Shown: in pieces, positions 12,953 to 24,754 of the stretch
How positions within the stretch are numbered: the first letter of the stretch is position 1
How the letters are laid out: the number at the start of each line of letters is the position of its first letter
From: Chaetoderma sp. LZ-2023a
Lineage: Eukaryota > Mollusca > Caudofoveata > Chaetodermatida > Chaetodermatidae
NCBI GenBank assembly: GCA_034401795.1
Contig: CM067374.1
Coordinates: 92,875,222-92,939,221 of the forward strand
Direction: 5' to 3'
Length of the DNA: 64,000 nt
The notes under the pieces: generated by a model
The model's database searches: none
Told to the model about the DNA's origin: nothing
Seen by the model: the letters and a program-made list of their open reading frames with translations, nothing else
Made by a program: the position numbers and the translations under genes

Positions 12953-13105
12953 ACACGCGCGCGCGCGTTTTTCGCGTGCCTGCTTGCGTGCGTGCACGTG
13001 CGTGTGTATGCCCGTACATACATATGGAAGTACGTATGTGCATATGTGTATATATGTGTGCATCCTGCATGCGTGGGTGCATGCGAGCACACGCGTATGC
13101 GTAGG
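12953..13105. repeat. Alternating purine-pyrimidine tract
   Basis: CG, GT and AT dinucleotide steps alternate for about 150 bp (cacgcgcgcgcgcg, tgcgtgcgtgcacgtgcg, gtgcatatgtgtatatatg). Such sequence can adopt Z-DNA. It produces spurious open frames on both strands. Confidence 0.8.
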
Positions 13106-13107
13106 TG

Positions 13108-13205
13108 AGGTGTAGCGTGGATCGACCAGGCGGGTACTGGCCGTCCCGGCCAAGCTGGGTAGGCCTACGGGCCGCCCGTCCTGGATTCGTTCCCAAAAGT
13201 GCACC
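13108..13205. repeat. Dispersed repeat K, copy 1
   Basis: Shares ggatcga-cag-cgg, a gcc-acgggccg block and aaagtgcac with a second copy at 27739-27860. Function unknown. Confidence 0.4.
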
Positions 13206-13489
13206 CCTGGGTAGAGCAGTAAGCGTCTATAAGCCTATACGAGAGGCATTTCGTCGTGAAAACGGTTCGGTAAAGATAGATCAGTTGCCTAAACTTGCTT
13301 TTGTGAAAAGTAACCAATGTCCTGTGACGTTTTATGTGGTTATGGAGCAAGATGTCCGGATTCTCACCCAGCTCGGAGATCTTGCGAAATAACATGTATG
13401 CACGCCGTCTCCAGTATTGATGTCTTAGGACATCCGTTCTCAATGACAGCGTATCTAAAGCTAGGTAGGCGCCGGCCATCTGCGGCCTA

Positions 13490-14480
13490 AAATAGTTCTT
13501 GTCTCTAAAAACTAAATGTTAGGTTAGGCATAGAAGAAGGCCCGCATAAATAAAAGCGGCAACTACTAATTCAGCATACTTGAAACTACATAAGACGGTG
13601 GCATGGGAATCCCTCTGGAATCGCTCGTCCCGTCTTCACGTAAAACAGCACGTAACCTAATAGTCATAATTCCACTAGGTATGGTCTTTTCTTTACCGCA
13701 TTTTGGTTGAATATTAGAGTAGGCCCTTTTTGGCCAATGCTCTTCTCCCGCTTTAAGTGGTGGTGACATTTTCCTGTGACGGAGGACCGCGCGAGGCACT
13801 TGCCTCTCGCAAGGATTCAGTGGCGACGGCCCGCGCGAGGCTACTACTTCTCACCCAAACTAGCACCAGGAGTAGTGCCCGCAGGAGGCACATGGCTTTT
13901 CGACACTATAAAAGATAATTTTCTTTCCTTTCAGCTTAGAGGTATAATAGCTTATATTAAGTTAATTAGCGATCTCGTGTACGGGAGCCTCTGCGGACCT
14001 ACGAGTCTGTGTGGTACCTCCGGGAGTCCCGCATTTAAAAGTTCATCAGGCTGTCTCTATGTCTTGTATTTTCGTATGCTCATTTTTATCTAGCATACTT
14101 GACGGTCTGTTTAGGTAAAACTATTGTATAGACTTATTTTAATTAGGTCACCAATCAAATCTTGTAAGTCCATAGATCACGAAATTGCTATGGACAGGCA
14201 TACTGGTGACACACACTCTTGGGATGAGACTGTTGTGTTTAATGTTCGCGACAATGGTCGCTCGGCCCTACCGGAATGATTGAGTTCCACCGGCCTTAGG
14301 AGCCGTTCTTTGTTACCCGTAGGGCAGTATCGCACGGGATCCGCAACTCCGAGACAGGAAGCTAACCAGCGACATCACTCGTCGTGCACACGCAACGCGG
14401 CGAGTCGACACCAGACACCGGAATGGTCCAACACTAACGTGCGAGCTACATCTACCCTTTTGGTAGGAATGCACCAGAAT
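13490..14480. repeat. Dispersed repeat L/M, copy 1
   Basis: Two blocks are shared in the same order with 31140-31890. The first is tcctgtgacggagg-ccgcgcgaggcactt (here from 13774), the second is ggtcgctcggccctaccgga (here from about 14258). Minus-strand frames over the first block give related peptides beginning MPRA-LRHR in both copies, which could mean an old coding relic. I cannot name the family. Confidence 0.5.
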
Positions 14481-14589
14481 AGACAAATATAGACGGCGTG
14501 ATGGTAGCCGAAAATGTTTGAACCAATAAAATCTTTTGGCCCGCGGTTTGCGTCAATCAACGCGTTCGACTAACGGCCATAGGGGCCGG

Positions 14590-15035
14590 CGTGACGTCAT
14601 ACTCAAAGACGCTACATGTAGGTTGACGTCGCAGTATATAGTGATGTAGATAGCTCCGTCATGAACTATGAAAAGTCTGTCTACTGTACGAATTGGATGA
14701 CTTTGATAGAATTACTATTAAAAAAAAATTATGTTGAGTAATTTGAAAGTAATTTGACTGGGTGCCTTAACAACACCCAGTCAAAATACGTTCAATCAAC
14801 TTATTCAACGGCTTAAAATTATGATTTTGGGAATTGTATGTCTTTGATAGATTTACTATTTAATAGAAATTATTTTGAACATTTTGAAACTAATTTGACT
14901 GGGCACTATCTGTTACTGCTATAGGCAAAACAGCACCCAGGCAAATTGGTCTCTAAACATTCGCGTGTAAAAAGGTGGGCGGAGCTTAGCTAGAAATGGG
15001 TGGGGGGCATAGCTAGAAATTGATCCATCTATTGT
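14590..15035 (+). repeat. Family B MITE with duplicated hairpin
   Basis: Runs from the TGACGTCA side (gtgacgtcatac at 14591) through two successive hairpins (about 14735-14810 and 14872-14965) to the box side, which includes ggtgggcggagcttagct and ggcatagctagaa. The neighbouring copy is in the opposite orientation. Confidence 0.75.
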
Positions 15036-15470
15036 AGGCCTATATCAATGATTGAATACATTTTAGCTATGCCACACTCATATGCTCCGCCCACGCTTTG
15101 TCCGTGTTGAGACTGATCGAACAGTGAACTCACTGAATCTCAATTTCCAGAAAACTATTGTTGAACAGCTCCGAGTCAATTTAGTTTCAAAATATTCAAC
15201 ATAAAGGCATACAATTCGTACAACTTGACGGACTTAGATCGTTCAGTCATGACGTAATTTACTGTGACGTCAAACTTCCAGAAAACTATTGTTGAACAGC
15301 TCCCAGTCAGATTAGTTTCAAAATATTCAACAAAGGCATACAATTCGTACAACTTGACGGACTCCGATCGTTCATTCATGACGTAATTGACTGTGACGTC
15401 GACCTATACGTGACGTAATTCATTATGACGTTATATTACCAGATTGGATTCCTAAATTGAGCATAGTTTC
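15036..15470 (-). repeat. Family B MITE, inverted, with 131-bp tandem duplication
   Basis: The box side comes first (ttttagctatgcc, gctccgcccacgc), then half hairpins and TGACGTCA-like sites. The block starting ttccagaaaactattgttg occurs at 15145 and again at 15276, a 131-bp tandem duplication covering half a hairpin and a TGACGT site. Confidence 0.75.
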
Positions 15471-15640
15471 GTGGTGGAGCGGGGATGGGGTGGTTGTTAC
15501 AAATGATATATCATTTTCTTATTATAAGGGCATTCACATTATTGTAGTTTTTAGTTAAGGTGAGGATACGGTGAAACAAATACGGAGAGGCGTGTGCGTG
15601 CGTGCGTGTGCGCGAGCGAGCGAACAATCACGTGCGTGTG

Positions 15641-15777
<137 letters not shown>

Positions 15778-16071
15778 ACCTGTACGTTCGTGTATGAATA
15801 CGGATAAAAGATCTTGAAGCCTCAAAAGCAGATGTCCATCAATGTCCGATATAGTTAGAGTAGGGCATACAGCTCATGCGTCCAAAAAAACAAAACATAG
15901 GCCTATGCTGTTGAATATTTTGCGCTGAATTTGATTGGAAGCCATTGCTACCAAAATATAAATATTCAACGGAACATTTCTTACATCATGTGCTCAATTT
16001 TACTAACAAGTTTCTGTTTTTGTTTTGGAAATATGTTAACTTATCTCTGAGCTGTAATCTAGGCGTAATTA

Positions 16072-16269
16072 TTAACACTCATATCAGCCAAAAACGGCTT
16101 CTGCAGTGGTCTTGTGAAATGTCCATTTGCAGACCAAGAGAAGACTATTTTTTAATATTCACCACTGGAATGACTGGCTCGATAACCGAGCCAGTCATTC
16201 AAGTGGTAAAATTTAAAAAATAGTCTTCTCTTGATCTGCAAATGGATATTTTCTATGAGAAAGGGTTAA
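16072..16269. mobile_element. Family A MITE (piggyBac-like, TTAA ends)
   Basis: Bounded by TTAA at 16072-16075 and 16266-16269, with cactc at the left and aaggg at the right inner end. Long inverted arms (tgcagaccaagagaagac and its partner gtcttctcttgatctgca) flank the core palindrome gactggctcg-ataa-cgagccagtc. No coding capacity. The next 200 bp contain a C-rich tract at 16470-16515. Confidence 0.85.
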
Positions 16270-16544
16270 TTAGTTACTCTCACATTGAAGACTAACTGAG
16301 TGTGCGTGGTCATCTCTGGCGCGAATGAGCTTCTAAATGTGCTGACCCCACGGAAACTTATGTTGTTCCTATGCGATGCTTAGAGACTGAACAGAGTAAC
16401 GCCCTGCAATAACAACATGGCGATACACATAATTACAACATAGACGTGTCTACCTATGGGTTGCAAATACCCCCCCCCCCCCTCGCCCCCACCCCTCCCA
16501 CCACCCCATCCACCATTGCAACAACACTATTTAGTAGCTTTTGG

Positions 16545-16795
16545 TTTGTCTAGAATCTAAATTTCAAAGAAACTAAATAGGTGAGCTGTTGAATATTATG
16601 AAACTAATTTGACTGGGGATGTTGCTGCCTATCACAGCAACAAGCGAAATTAGTTTCAAAATATTCAGCATAATCTGTATTAAATTGTAAATTCGTCAAA
16701 GACATGCTTCAGACTTTCGTGACTGAGCAAGGTACTTTTTATTGTGACGTATTTGATTATGAAACAAGTTAATTGAATGGTATATCGGATCCCTC
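16545..16795 (-). repeat. Family B MITE fragment
   Basis: Hairpin (gttgaatattatgaaac ... gtttcaaaatattc) followed by the TGACG-rich side, with gtgacgtatttgattatg. The box side and termini are missing. Confidence 0.7.
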
Positions 16796-16849
16796 TGTTG
16801 TACCGCTTTCAGAAGATTGTCATGGGCAGCATTCTTTCTCGACATCATG

Positions 16850-17285
16850 GACACAAATGGAAGAATCCACTCAGCTTAGCTATGCCCCGCCCATATCAAG
16901 ATAAGCTCCGGCCACGTGCTGAGCGTGTTGTAATCGATTTATATAAGCCTATACTTAGAACCCTGACTTCCCAGAGTCCCATTTTCAAGGTAACTATACA
17001 GGTGACCTCTTGAATATTTTGACACTAAATTGACTGGGTGGTTTTGGTGCTTATGGAAGCAACAGAGCGCAGTCAAAGTAGTTTCATATTGTTCAACAGA
17101 ATGTCTATTAAATAGAAAAAACATGCAATTCGTACAACTGACGGACTATTAAGCGTTTCTGACGGACTTAGATACGCCACTCATTACGTAGTTTAATTGT
17201 GATGTCATCCTACCTGTGACGTATTTGATTATGACGTTATATACTTGACTGACAGATCGGATTCCTCTATCGAATGCCCTCACGT
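16850..17285 (-). repeat. Family B MITE, near full length
   Basis: Order: tagctatgccccgcccat, tttcaaggtaactataca, hairpin (17005-17100), acatgcaattcgtacaac, then repeated gtgacgt/tgatgtcat sites to about 17240. Terminal sequences are eroded. Confidence 0.72.
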
Positions 17286-17539
17286 TTCCAAACCCATGCA
17301 TGTCGCGGTAACTATGTCACCTTGCTTTCTAATCTAGACCTGAGGATCCTGGTAGTAAGCGCTGAGGCGGTGTGATTTTGGTAGACGATGCATGGCGACC
17401 GTCTCTCCGGTTTTATCCGGAAAATGCGGATTTTTAACAAGCCTCCCGATTTCCGGATATCCCGTGAAATATCCGGAACCTTTTCATCCACATCAAAAAT
17501 CCTTTTTTAAAGCATAATAGCTAATATTATTAACTCATA

Positions 17540-18550
17540 ACATTGATATCTGCTGCATCCGAGAGACACACCTGCAAGAAGGAAAACCATTTAAGATCAG
17601 AGGTTACCAGATTTTCCGGTGTGATCGAAGAGGAAGAAAGAAAGGTGGGGTGATCACCTTGGTCCGAAACAGCGTGAACGCCAGTCAGATCAACACCTTT
17701 ATGGAAGAGGCAGAATATATCAAGATCAAGGTAACAACCACCAACTCTGTGATTGACATTGTCAATTATTACTGCCCTAATGACAAGAATCTCTCACTTG
17801 ACACAATCCAGGTCCCGGACTGCCACTTCCTCATCGCGGGAGACTTTAATAGCCAGTCCCAGAGCTGGGGGATACAGAACACTTGCTAAACGAGGAGAAG
17901 ACATTGAAGCATGGCAAGATGAAAAGCACCTTTTACTTGTCAACGATCCTACAGATCAGCCTACCTTCTACTCGCGCCGGTGGCACTCGACAATAACGCC
18001 GGACTTGGCATTTTGTACAGAAGACATTCACAGAAACCTCAGTCGAGTGGTCGGATTGCAGTTAGGAGGAAGCGACCACCGCCTAGTCCTCCTCTCTCTT
18101 TCTGGAAGTATTTCGACAAGTACACCTCAACATCCAAGGTGGAACTACAAACTAATTGGAGTCTGTTCGGCACTCGTTCCAGTGAGCTTACCCAAAATAT
18201 AGCAGTAGAAGGGAGAAACATCAACAATGTGGTCAAGGAATTTAATTCAAGTATCCTCAAGGCTGCCAACGAAGTGATTCCTCGAGGGTTCAGGAAAAAC
18301 TACCGCCCCTACTGGACAACAGAACAGCAAGCAGCACATGATAAACTAGACAAGGCCAGAGAAGATGCAGAGGGTAATCCCTGTCATGAAAACCACTTCA
18401 CGCTACAACAAACTAAAGCCAGGTATCGAAAGACCAAGCTGGAGGCCAAACGAAGAAGCTGAAGGGAAAAGACGGCAGGGTTTAATTTAGAGAGAGACAC
18501 CACAAAGCTATGGACACTGACTAAAGCACTGAATGATGAGGGTGTCGGGG
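17540..18550 (+). pseudogene. LINE endonuclease domain and linker
   Basis: Reads ICCIRETHLQEGKPF (catalytic Glu region) and IRGYQIFRCDRRGRKKGG, then HFLIAGDFNSQSQSWG (about 17825-17868) with the GDFN metal-binding motif. After a shift it reads DLAFCTEDIHRNLS and LQLGGSDHRLVLLSL, with the SDH motif near 18070. Frame changes occur near 17868 and 18153, and a TGA at 18460-18462 stops the linker (EAKRRS*REK). The domain would nick target DNA to prime reverse transcription. Confidence 0.82.
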
Positions 18551-19753
18551 GGAAAGAAGATTCCTCTTGAAGAAGATGGACAAACACTGACAGGAAAGAT
18601 GGCTGCAGATGCCTTTGCGAAGGCATATGCAAAAGAAAGCAACATTTCCATACCACGGATGCGTCAAAAAGAGGTTAGAAAAGAGCAAAAGGAAAGAACA
18701 GACACCAACATTCACGATGCAATGAAAGTTGACAATAGTTTAGCGGAACTGAAGAAGGCTACCCGCCAATTGAAGAAGAAGAAATCTCCCAGGCCAGATG
18801 GCATTACGAATGAAATGATCCAACACCATGGTAATGCATCTCTCCGCAAGTTGCTAGACATCTTTAATCTCAGTTGGACCAATGGAGAGGTTCCTCAGTG
18901 CAGGAAGGAAGCCAGAATGACTCCTATTCTGAAAAAAGGGAAGAACAAGACGAAAGTGCTGAGCTACCATCCTATCAGTCTTACAAGCTGCATATGCAAG
19001 ACCATGGAGCGCATCATCAACCAGCGGTTGCAGTGGTACCTGGAATCAGAGAACATTATAGTTTCAGAGCAGGCCGGCTTCAGAAGATACAGGAGCACAG
19101 AAGATCAAACAACACATCTTGCACAGGTCATAGAGGACACTTTTCAAGCCAAGAAGGTGATGCTAGGTGCCTTTATCGATCTGCAGAAGGCATTTGACAA
19201 GGTGTGGAAGGATGGCCTCCTCGTGAAGCTCTGGCGCACAGACATCGGTGGCAATATGTTCCGATGGACCAAGTCGTACCTACACAATCGCAGAGCTAGG
19301 GTGCTGGTGGATGGACAATCTGGACAGAATGTATTGCTGAGACAAGGGGTTCTACAAGGCGGGGTATTATCACCAACTCTGTTCACACTCTTCATTAATG
19401 ACATTGTAGTAGAGCTTCCCAATGGGATCCAAGCAGCCCTCTATGCAGATGACCTCGTACTCTGGTACACCGAGGAGTACACCACGACTGCCACGTACAG
19501 AATGCAGCTCGCCTTGGACAGAATTACAGCTTGGGCCAATCGCTGGTGTATTACCATCAACAAAGAAAAATCATCAGCCATGCTATTCTCACTGTCCACC
19601 AAAACCAAGGTTGGCAATCTGACACTGGGCGGTACTCCACTCGAGTACGAGGACCAGCAGACATACCTGGGAGTCCCAGAACGCAGAGGCAAATGCCAGA
19701 AGAAAGCTAAACATCATGAGGAAACTGGCAGGAACAAAGTGGTGTGCCAATGA
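18533..19753 (+). pseudogene. LINE reverse transcriptase domain
   Basis: An open frame of about 400 codons covers the RT. Motifs in order: SPRPDGITNEMIQHHG (about 18790), YHPISLTSCICKTMERII, VSEQAGFRRYRSTEDQ (about 19060), GAFIDLQKAFDKVW (about 19165), LQGGVLSPTLFTLFIN (about 19350) and the catalytic ALYADDLVLWY (about 19435), then INKEKSSAMLF. After YLGV (about 19665) a deletion or shift removes the usual thumb segment, and reading continues one frame over (ARRKLNIMRKLAG). The call is secure from the motifs; the clade is inferred. Confidence 0.88.
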
Positions 19754-21049
19754 AAGGATCCTCAAGACCATCTACCTAGGTGCCGTACGACCACACCTTG
19801 AGTATGGATCCAGCTCATGGATGACAGCAGCTAAATCTCATCAACAGAACCTCGACAGAGTACAAAACCAGGCACTGCGCATCATCACTGGTGGAATGAG
19901 ATCAACACCAATAGAAAAATGGAGCAGACAGCAGGCATCCCCCCACTTAGCAAAGGAAGGGAATGCAAAGCACTGATCCAAGCTGCAAAGTTCAAATCGT
20001 TCAGCAACCACCCGATGAAGATCAGGCAAGCACAGCTATCATCAGGAAGACTTAAAAGATCAAATTTTGTGAAAGAGACAAAAACACTTCAAAGGAAACA
20101 CCAAGAAATGTTGCCAGCACAAATAGAAGACCCAAACCACACCCTTGATCCTCCACCCTGGGAAAACAAACTAGAGAGCATAGCTATTCGCACCACAGTA
20201 CCTCATCTCACAACCAAAGATGAACACAGTGATGTGAGCAAGAAGGCCCTGACCCTAGCCATGCTGGAAGAAATGTACCCTCAGGAGACATGGATAAGGA
20301 TCTACACAGATGGATCAGCCAAAGATGCAATTAAGAGTGGAGGTGCCGGACTGCACATACAGTATCCAAACGGACAACATGAGTCAGCTGCAATGCCGAC
20401 GGGCAAACACTGCACAAACTACAGAGCTGAAGTCGAAGCACTGGTTCATGCAGCTACTACCATCAGCAGAACAGCAGACCCTATTGCACAGATTGTCTTT
20501 TTATCTGATGCCCGCTCCGTCCTTGAGGCTATCACCAAAGGTAAGCTGCCACAACTTGAAGAAGCACTACAAACCATCAAATGCTTTCGGATAGCATTGC
20601 AGTGGATCCCCTCACACTGTGGAGTCCAAGGAAATGAGGAAGCAGATAAGATGGCAAAGGTGGGTGCAGAAGAGAATCAGACAGAAAACATGGTTACCCA
20701 TACAGAGATGGAGACTATCATCAAGTCACTCTATAGAACACCTCAATCAGAAGATGCCTACCATCATCTCTCGAGGCCAGAGCAAGTGACCATTTTTCGT
20801 CTCAGAACTGGACACAACAGACTAAACCAACACATGTACAGGCGGTTCCACCTTACGACATCGGCCGCTTATCCTTGTAGAGAAGCAGAACAGACCACAG
20901 AGCACATACTTCAATGTTGCAGTACGGATCAGCTGCTGAGAGAAGAGATCTGGCCTTTGTCAACCTCTTTTCTTGAAAAGCTGTATGGGCCTGTGGAAGA
21001 ACTGCAGAAAACCACAAATTTCATCTTGAGAACGGCTATCCAAGTGTGA
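19716..21049 (+). pseudogene. LINE C-terminal part: RT thumb and RNase H domain
   Basis: The 19716 frame reads ANERILKTIYLGAVRPHLEY, typical of the thumb, and shifts near 19915 into the frame that runs to the stop at 21047-21049. RNase H residues are present and correctly ordered: IRIYTDGSA (Asp, about 20295), NYRAEVEAL (Glu, about 20420), FLSDARSVLEAI (Asp, about 20500) and QWIPSHCGVQGNEEADKMA (His/Asp, about 20600). A Cys/His cluster (CREAEQTTEHILQC, about 20875) follows, matching the zinc-binding tail of such LINEs. The 376-codon frame from 19919 has no internal stop. Confidence 0.87.
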
Positions 21050-21060
21050 TACCAGCGATC

Positions 21061-21118
21061 GAAAAGAAGAAGAAGAAGAAGAAGAAGAAGAAGAAAAAGA
21101 AGAAGAAGAAGAAGATTA
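21061..21118 (+). repeat. AAG-repeat 3' tail of LINE
   Basis: Runs of gaa/aag directly after the RNase H stop codon, interrupted once by aaaaag. Simple-repeat tails instead of poly(A) are common in RNase H-bearing LINEs. Confidence 0.85.
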
Positions 21119-21169
21119 ACTCCTAAGTGTTAATAAATAAATAAATAAGGTACATTATATTTATGCATG

Positions 21170-21295
21170 CTCACTTATGCAAACATTGGAAGAGACAAAT
21201 CACGCACTCTCGCGCTATGTCCGAAACGGGCCAACCGCGCGCTCTCTCGCGCTTGTAAAAACCTATTTTCTGGACAAAATATCAAGTAAGCTTGT
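21170..21295 (+). repeat. Dispersed repeat N, copy 1
   Basis: Shares aaacattggaagagacaaatc, atgtccgaaa-gggc and tattttctggac with an inverted copy at 35140-35245. Function unknown. Confidence 0.6.
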
Positions 21296-21703
21296 CCCCT
21301 GGAAGATGCAGTTAGGTGGAGACGTTCTGGGCTAACAGATTTTGCAGCCACTTTTATAATTTTTAATAAATAATTATACCAGTAAATGCCTATATTTAAC
21401 GACAAACATTGCCAAAATTATCAAAAAATATGCAATTAAAGCACATAATTTGACTTGGGGCAGAGAACACATTGGTGAAAGGTAGACATTTCTAATTTGT
21501 GGTAGTATATTTAACCAAATGTATATGTATTTCTATACATGCAGAAGTTTTAATGAATGCATGCGTGAAATCCATGATACAGCTTACGGCGGGGTAAGAG
21601 ACAACTATCAGCGAAGGACTTAGTTACAATGATATCGTTACGTCGTAGTAAATTATACTTCCAATCTTTAGTAGGCTATCGTTTACATTCCTATTTATTG
21701 TAG

Positions 21704-21946
21704 GTATCTGAGCGTCACTTCAAATGTTATCGCTGTGCGTATTTCTCAGATGACCTCGAGATTATACTAGCTCATACAGTAGATTCCCATCTTGAGGAAG
21801 ACCTTGTAATTAGGAAATTTGGTGTGACTCATAGTACCAAAACATCTCGAAGAATGCAATCCTCCAATGATGATCAAGGTTACCTGAAACAAAGTATTAG
21901 TGGCTGTGCCACGGTGGCAACTCGACTGCTACAAGGAAGATCATAG
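21704..21946 (+). CDS. Candidate terminal exon of a C2H2 zinc-finger protein
   Basis: The frame opens immediately after a plausible 3' splice site: T-rich tract tttacattcctatttattg, then TAG at 21701-21703. It stays open for 80 codons to a TAG at 21944. It has no ATG near its start, as expected of an internal or last exon. The translation begins VSERHFKCYRCAYFSDD and contains one classical finger: C-x2-C, twelve residues, H-x4-H (CYRC ... AHTVDSH). The 40 residues after it are basic and polar (VIRKFGVTHSTKTSRRMQS). Single-finger proteins of this kind can be host nuclear proteins or transposon proteins. No upstream exon was recognised, and the region 21947-22140 holds nothing further. Confidence 0.5.
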   Translation, partial: VSERHFKCYRCAYFSDDLEIILAHTVDSHLEEDLVIRKFGVTHSTKTSRRMQSSNDDQGYLKQSISGCATVATRLLQGRS

Positions 21947-22141
21947 CTATATAAATAACGAGGCATGGGAACTGTGTTCATCGAGTAGGACGTTTGCTTT
22001 ATGTAAATTTTAAAACAAGTAATTCTATCATTGCTGGCAGAAACAATGTTTAAGGGCTAATTTCCACGTACGTGATACTGCGCGCTGAAACGCTACATGC
22101 TGATTGGGAGGATCAGGCACACTACATGCTGTAGCAATACC

Positions 22142-22305
22142 CCTCACCACCACCACCACCACCACCACCACCCAATACCTTCCCCACCCACCCACACACA
22201 CGCACGCACGCACGCACGCACGCACGTACGTACGTACGCACGCACGCACACCCACCGACCCATCTACACGCACGCACGCACGCACGCACGCAAGCGCGCG
22301 CACAC
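22142..22305. repeat. (CAC)n and (ACGC)n microsatellites
   Basis: CAC/CCA units at 22145-22172 are followed by cacacac and two ACGC runs (about 22199-22250 and 22268-22295) with interspersed ACGT steps. Frames across it are artefacts. The stretch 22310-22680 holds no gene I recognise. Confidence 0.95.
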
Positions 22306-22683
22306 ACACACGTGTATTATTTATATCAAAGTATCCTGGTATCATGGCGGTAATAGTGGGTTTATATGAATAAGGAGTTGAGATTCCAGATCTATTCCGA
22401 GAACGTGACTTGTCTAAAACGCCAGGGTTCAGAATAGAAATCTGTTCTACATGGACACCTAAGATAAGATAGTATTTGCGTCTATTTTAAATAATCTACA
22501 TGTACATACATTTAAATGGTAGTATATCACTCAGATATGTACATGTCTCGGTGGACCCAGGTTGGCACGTTTACCTGCACCAGCCATTGTGCATATAACA
22601 ACATTAGTTTGACTCCTGGTTCATGGGATCATGTTAATAAGCTTGGTCAAAACGATCCTTGTTAAACTCGATCCTGACATCAC

Positions 22684-23085
<402 letters not shown>

Positions 23086-23429
23086 AGTGAACGCACGCGT
23101 TTATTTAGCTCTGCAATTGCTGCCCGAATTTGTTAGTTTCTAGCGCGATTTTGTAGATAAATTTTATACATATATTTCGTATTAGTATTTCCTTTCAAAC
23201 TTTATGTTTAATTTGTAAATTCTTGTCTTGGTTGGAGCGCATTTTGTGTCTCCATTTTCTAAAGGCATTCCTCTTAGCTGGCGGTTTCAGCCATTTAATA
23301 GGTCTCCTCTTACTGTGGTCAATGCAATACTTTTCTCCCCGCGCCAGTTTGCTATTTCTATAGTTCGTTGGCTAGCGCATTATATTTGGCAAAATCGCTT
23401 AAGTGAGCGGATTTAATTCCTTTGTCATT

Positions 23430-23744
23430 TGTAAGCGCAAGCCTAGTACTTTGATTATATAAATCTTTAGTCAGTTGGCTGTCCCCGGTCAACTCGAACA
23501 GACTAACAAATATATGTCTGTAACATGTTAGTATGCATTAGAGAACCACTTTAATCGGTTAGGTGTTAGTGAACCACTTAGAAAGTGGTTCAAACTAACA
23601 AATATACGACTGTACTCTCTATTCGTATATTTGTTGGTAGACGTCAGGGTTTATTTAGTGTTTAGCTCTTACCCCGACGTCTTGGTGTTATATTTTTGTA
23701 TTATATATTGTAGTAGCATGGGTTTCCTCTTTTTATAAAACACC
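23430..23744 (+). promoter_or_regulatory. 5' region of zinc-knuckle LINE
   Basis: A TATA-like attatataaatc at about 23454 precedes a stretch with repeated actaacaaatatat/c (about 23504 and 23596) and its inverted form cgtatatttgttgg (about 23624). A short palindrome, ccacttagaaagtggttc, lies between them. The start codon at 23745 is in a strong context (caccATGGc). Assignment as the element's 5' UTR is from position. Confidence 0.45.
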
Positions 23745-24575
23745 ATGGCAACCTATAAGCGTACCCTAAGCCTTAAGATAACAACTAAGGGCTGGGGTGT
23801 CACGGCTATCGACGTGTATCATGGATTAAAGGACGTCGTTGGCGTGGGACCTGCTGCTTTCCAGGGGCTTATCAATGTTTCTAAAACTGTATGGAATGTA
23901 ACAGTGTCAAATGAGGGGGTCAAGGAAAAGCTTCTAGAAGATGTTCTTATTGTAAAAGGCGGAGTTTGTAACGTAGAGGAAATCGAGTCAGATAGGTTGC
24001 TAGTGAAGATGAAAGTTCCACTAGAAATTCCAGATGACAGAATTATGAATGAACTCAAGAAATATGGCAAAGTGCAAAAGATTGAACGGGAAACGTATCC
24101 CTTTGACAGAACGCTAGAAAACGGTGTAAGACGCATCTGGTTTGATAAAGTGGATAGCCCGTTACCAAGCAGATTGACGCTTGATGGCAGCTTTGTCCTG
24201 CCCTTATGGTATAGAGGGCAAATTAAAGAGTGCCGGATCTGCCTAAGTACTGATCATTTGGCAACAGATTGTCCCAATCGAAACAAATGTTTGCTCTGTG
24301 GTTCAGTTGACCATTTCAAATGGCGCTGTCCAAAAAATCAAAACAAGCCCTCAGTATCAGGAGATAATCGCCCATTAAAGGATGCAACTGAGTCAAATGC
24401 TTCTGGAGCAATCACTACGGAAGCTGTTGCTGTGGTTCATTCCACTGAAAATGCCACAAACAAATCATCAAATCCTGTTAAAGTAACTACAGTTGATGAA
24501 ATTCAAGTATTAGAGGAGGGTATAACCTTAAGCCAAGAAAATAATCAAAATGCAGTGGAGCCAAACGACTCCTGA
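23745..24575 (+). CDS. LINE ORF1: nucleic-acid-binding zinc-knuckle protein (Tx1/ZCCHC3-like)
   Basis: A 276-codon intact frame. Residues about 45-140 read as RRM-like folds (KMKVPLEIPDDRIMNELKKYG, then FDRTLENGVRRIWF). Two perfect CX2CX4HX4C knuckles follow: C163-C166-H171-C176 (CRICLSTDHLATDC) and C182-C185-H190-C195 (CLLCGSVDHFKWRC). The acidic tail ends in PNDS. This architecture is that of ORF1 in Tx1-type LINEs and resembles vertebrate ZCCHC3. The last two codons and stop come from the 189-bp module that begins at 24566, so the natural C-terminus is probably lost. It would bind LINE RNA in a ribonucleoprotein. Confidence 0.75.
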   Translation: MATYKRTLSLKITTKGWGVTAIDVYHGLKDVVGVGPAAFQGLINVSKTVWNVTVSNEGVKEKLLEDVLIVKGGVCNVEEIESDRLLVKMKVPLEIPDDRIMNELKKYGKVQKIERETYPFDRTLENGVRRIWFDKVDSPLPSRLTLDGSFVLPLWYRGQIKECRICLSTDHLATDCPNRNKCLLCGSVDHFKWRCPKNQNKPSVSGDNRPLKDATESNASGAITTEAVAVVHSTENATNKSSNPVKVTTVDEIQVLEEGITLSQENNQNAVEPNDS

Positions 24576-24754
24576 TTAGTCACCATAAAGTATGCCGTTG
24601 GTCGAATGGAGTGTCGACGCTGCTTGCTTGCTGCTTCTATCTGCTGTGTACTTATATCTGCTGGTGACTACGGACGAGGTTGCAATCACGAAGCCGCCGA
24701 GGACGACAACACGAAGACGATGATACATGGAGGTGGAAACACGGAAAATGGACA
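24566..24754 (+). repeat. 189-bp module H, copy 1 (inside LINE)
   Basis: Identical to 28224-28412 except for two substitutions (t/c in gcttctatc, a/c in ggtgacta). It separates ORF1 from the ORF2 remnant of the surrounding LINE and supplies the stop codon of ORF1. No terminal repeats or target duplication are obvious. Confidence 0.9.

Larger units (their letters stand above)
17535..21118 (+). mobile_element. LINE with endonuclease, RT and RNase H (I-like), 5' truncated
   Basis: Similarity begins abruptly within the endonuclease domain at about 17535, the usual result of incomplete reverse transcription. It ends after the RNase H domain in an AAG-repeat tail (21061-21113) followed by taaataaataaataa. 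The presence of RNase H after RT suggests the I/Nimb or a related clade. At least five frameshifts or stops make it inactive, although the last third is one intact 376-codon frame. Confidence 0.87.
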
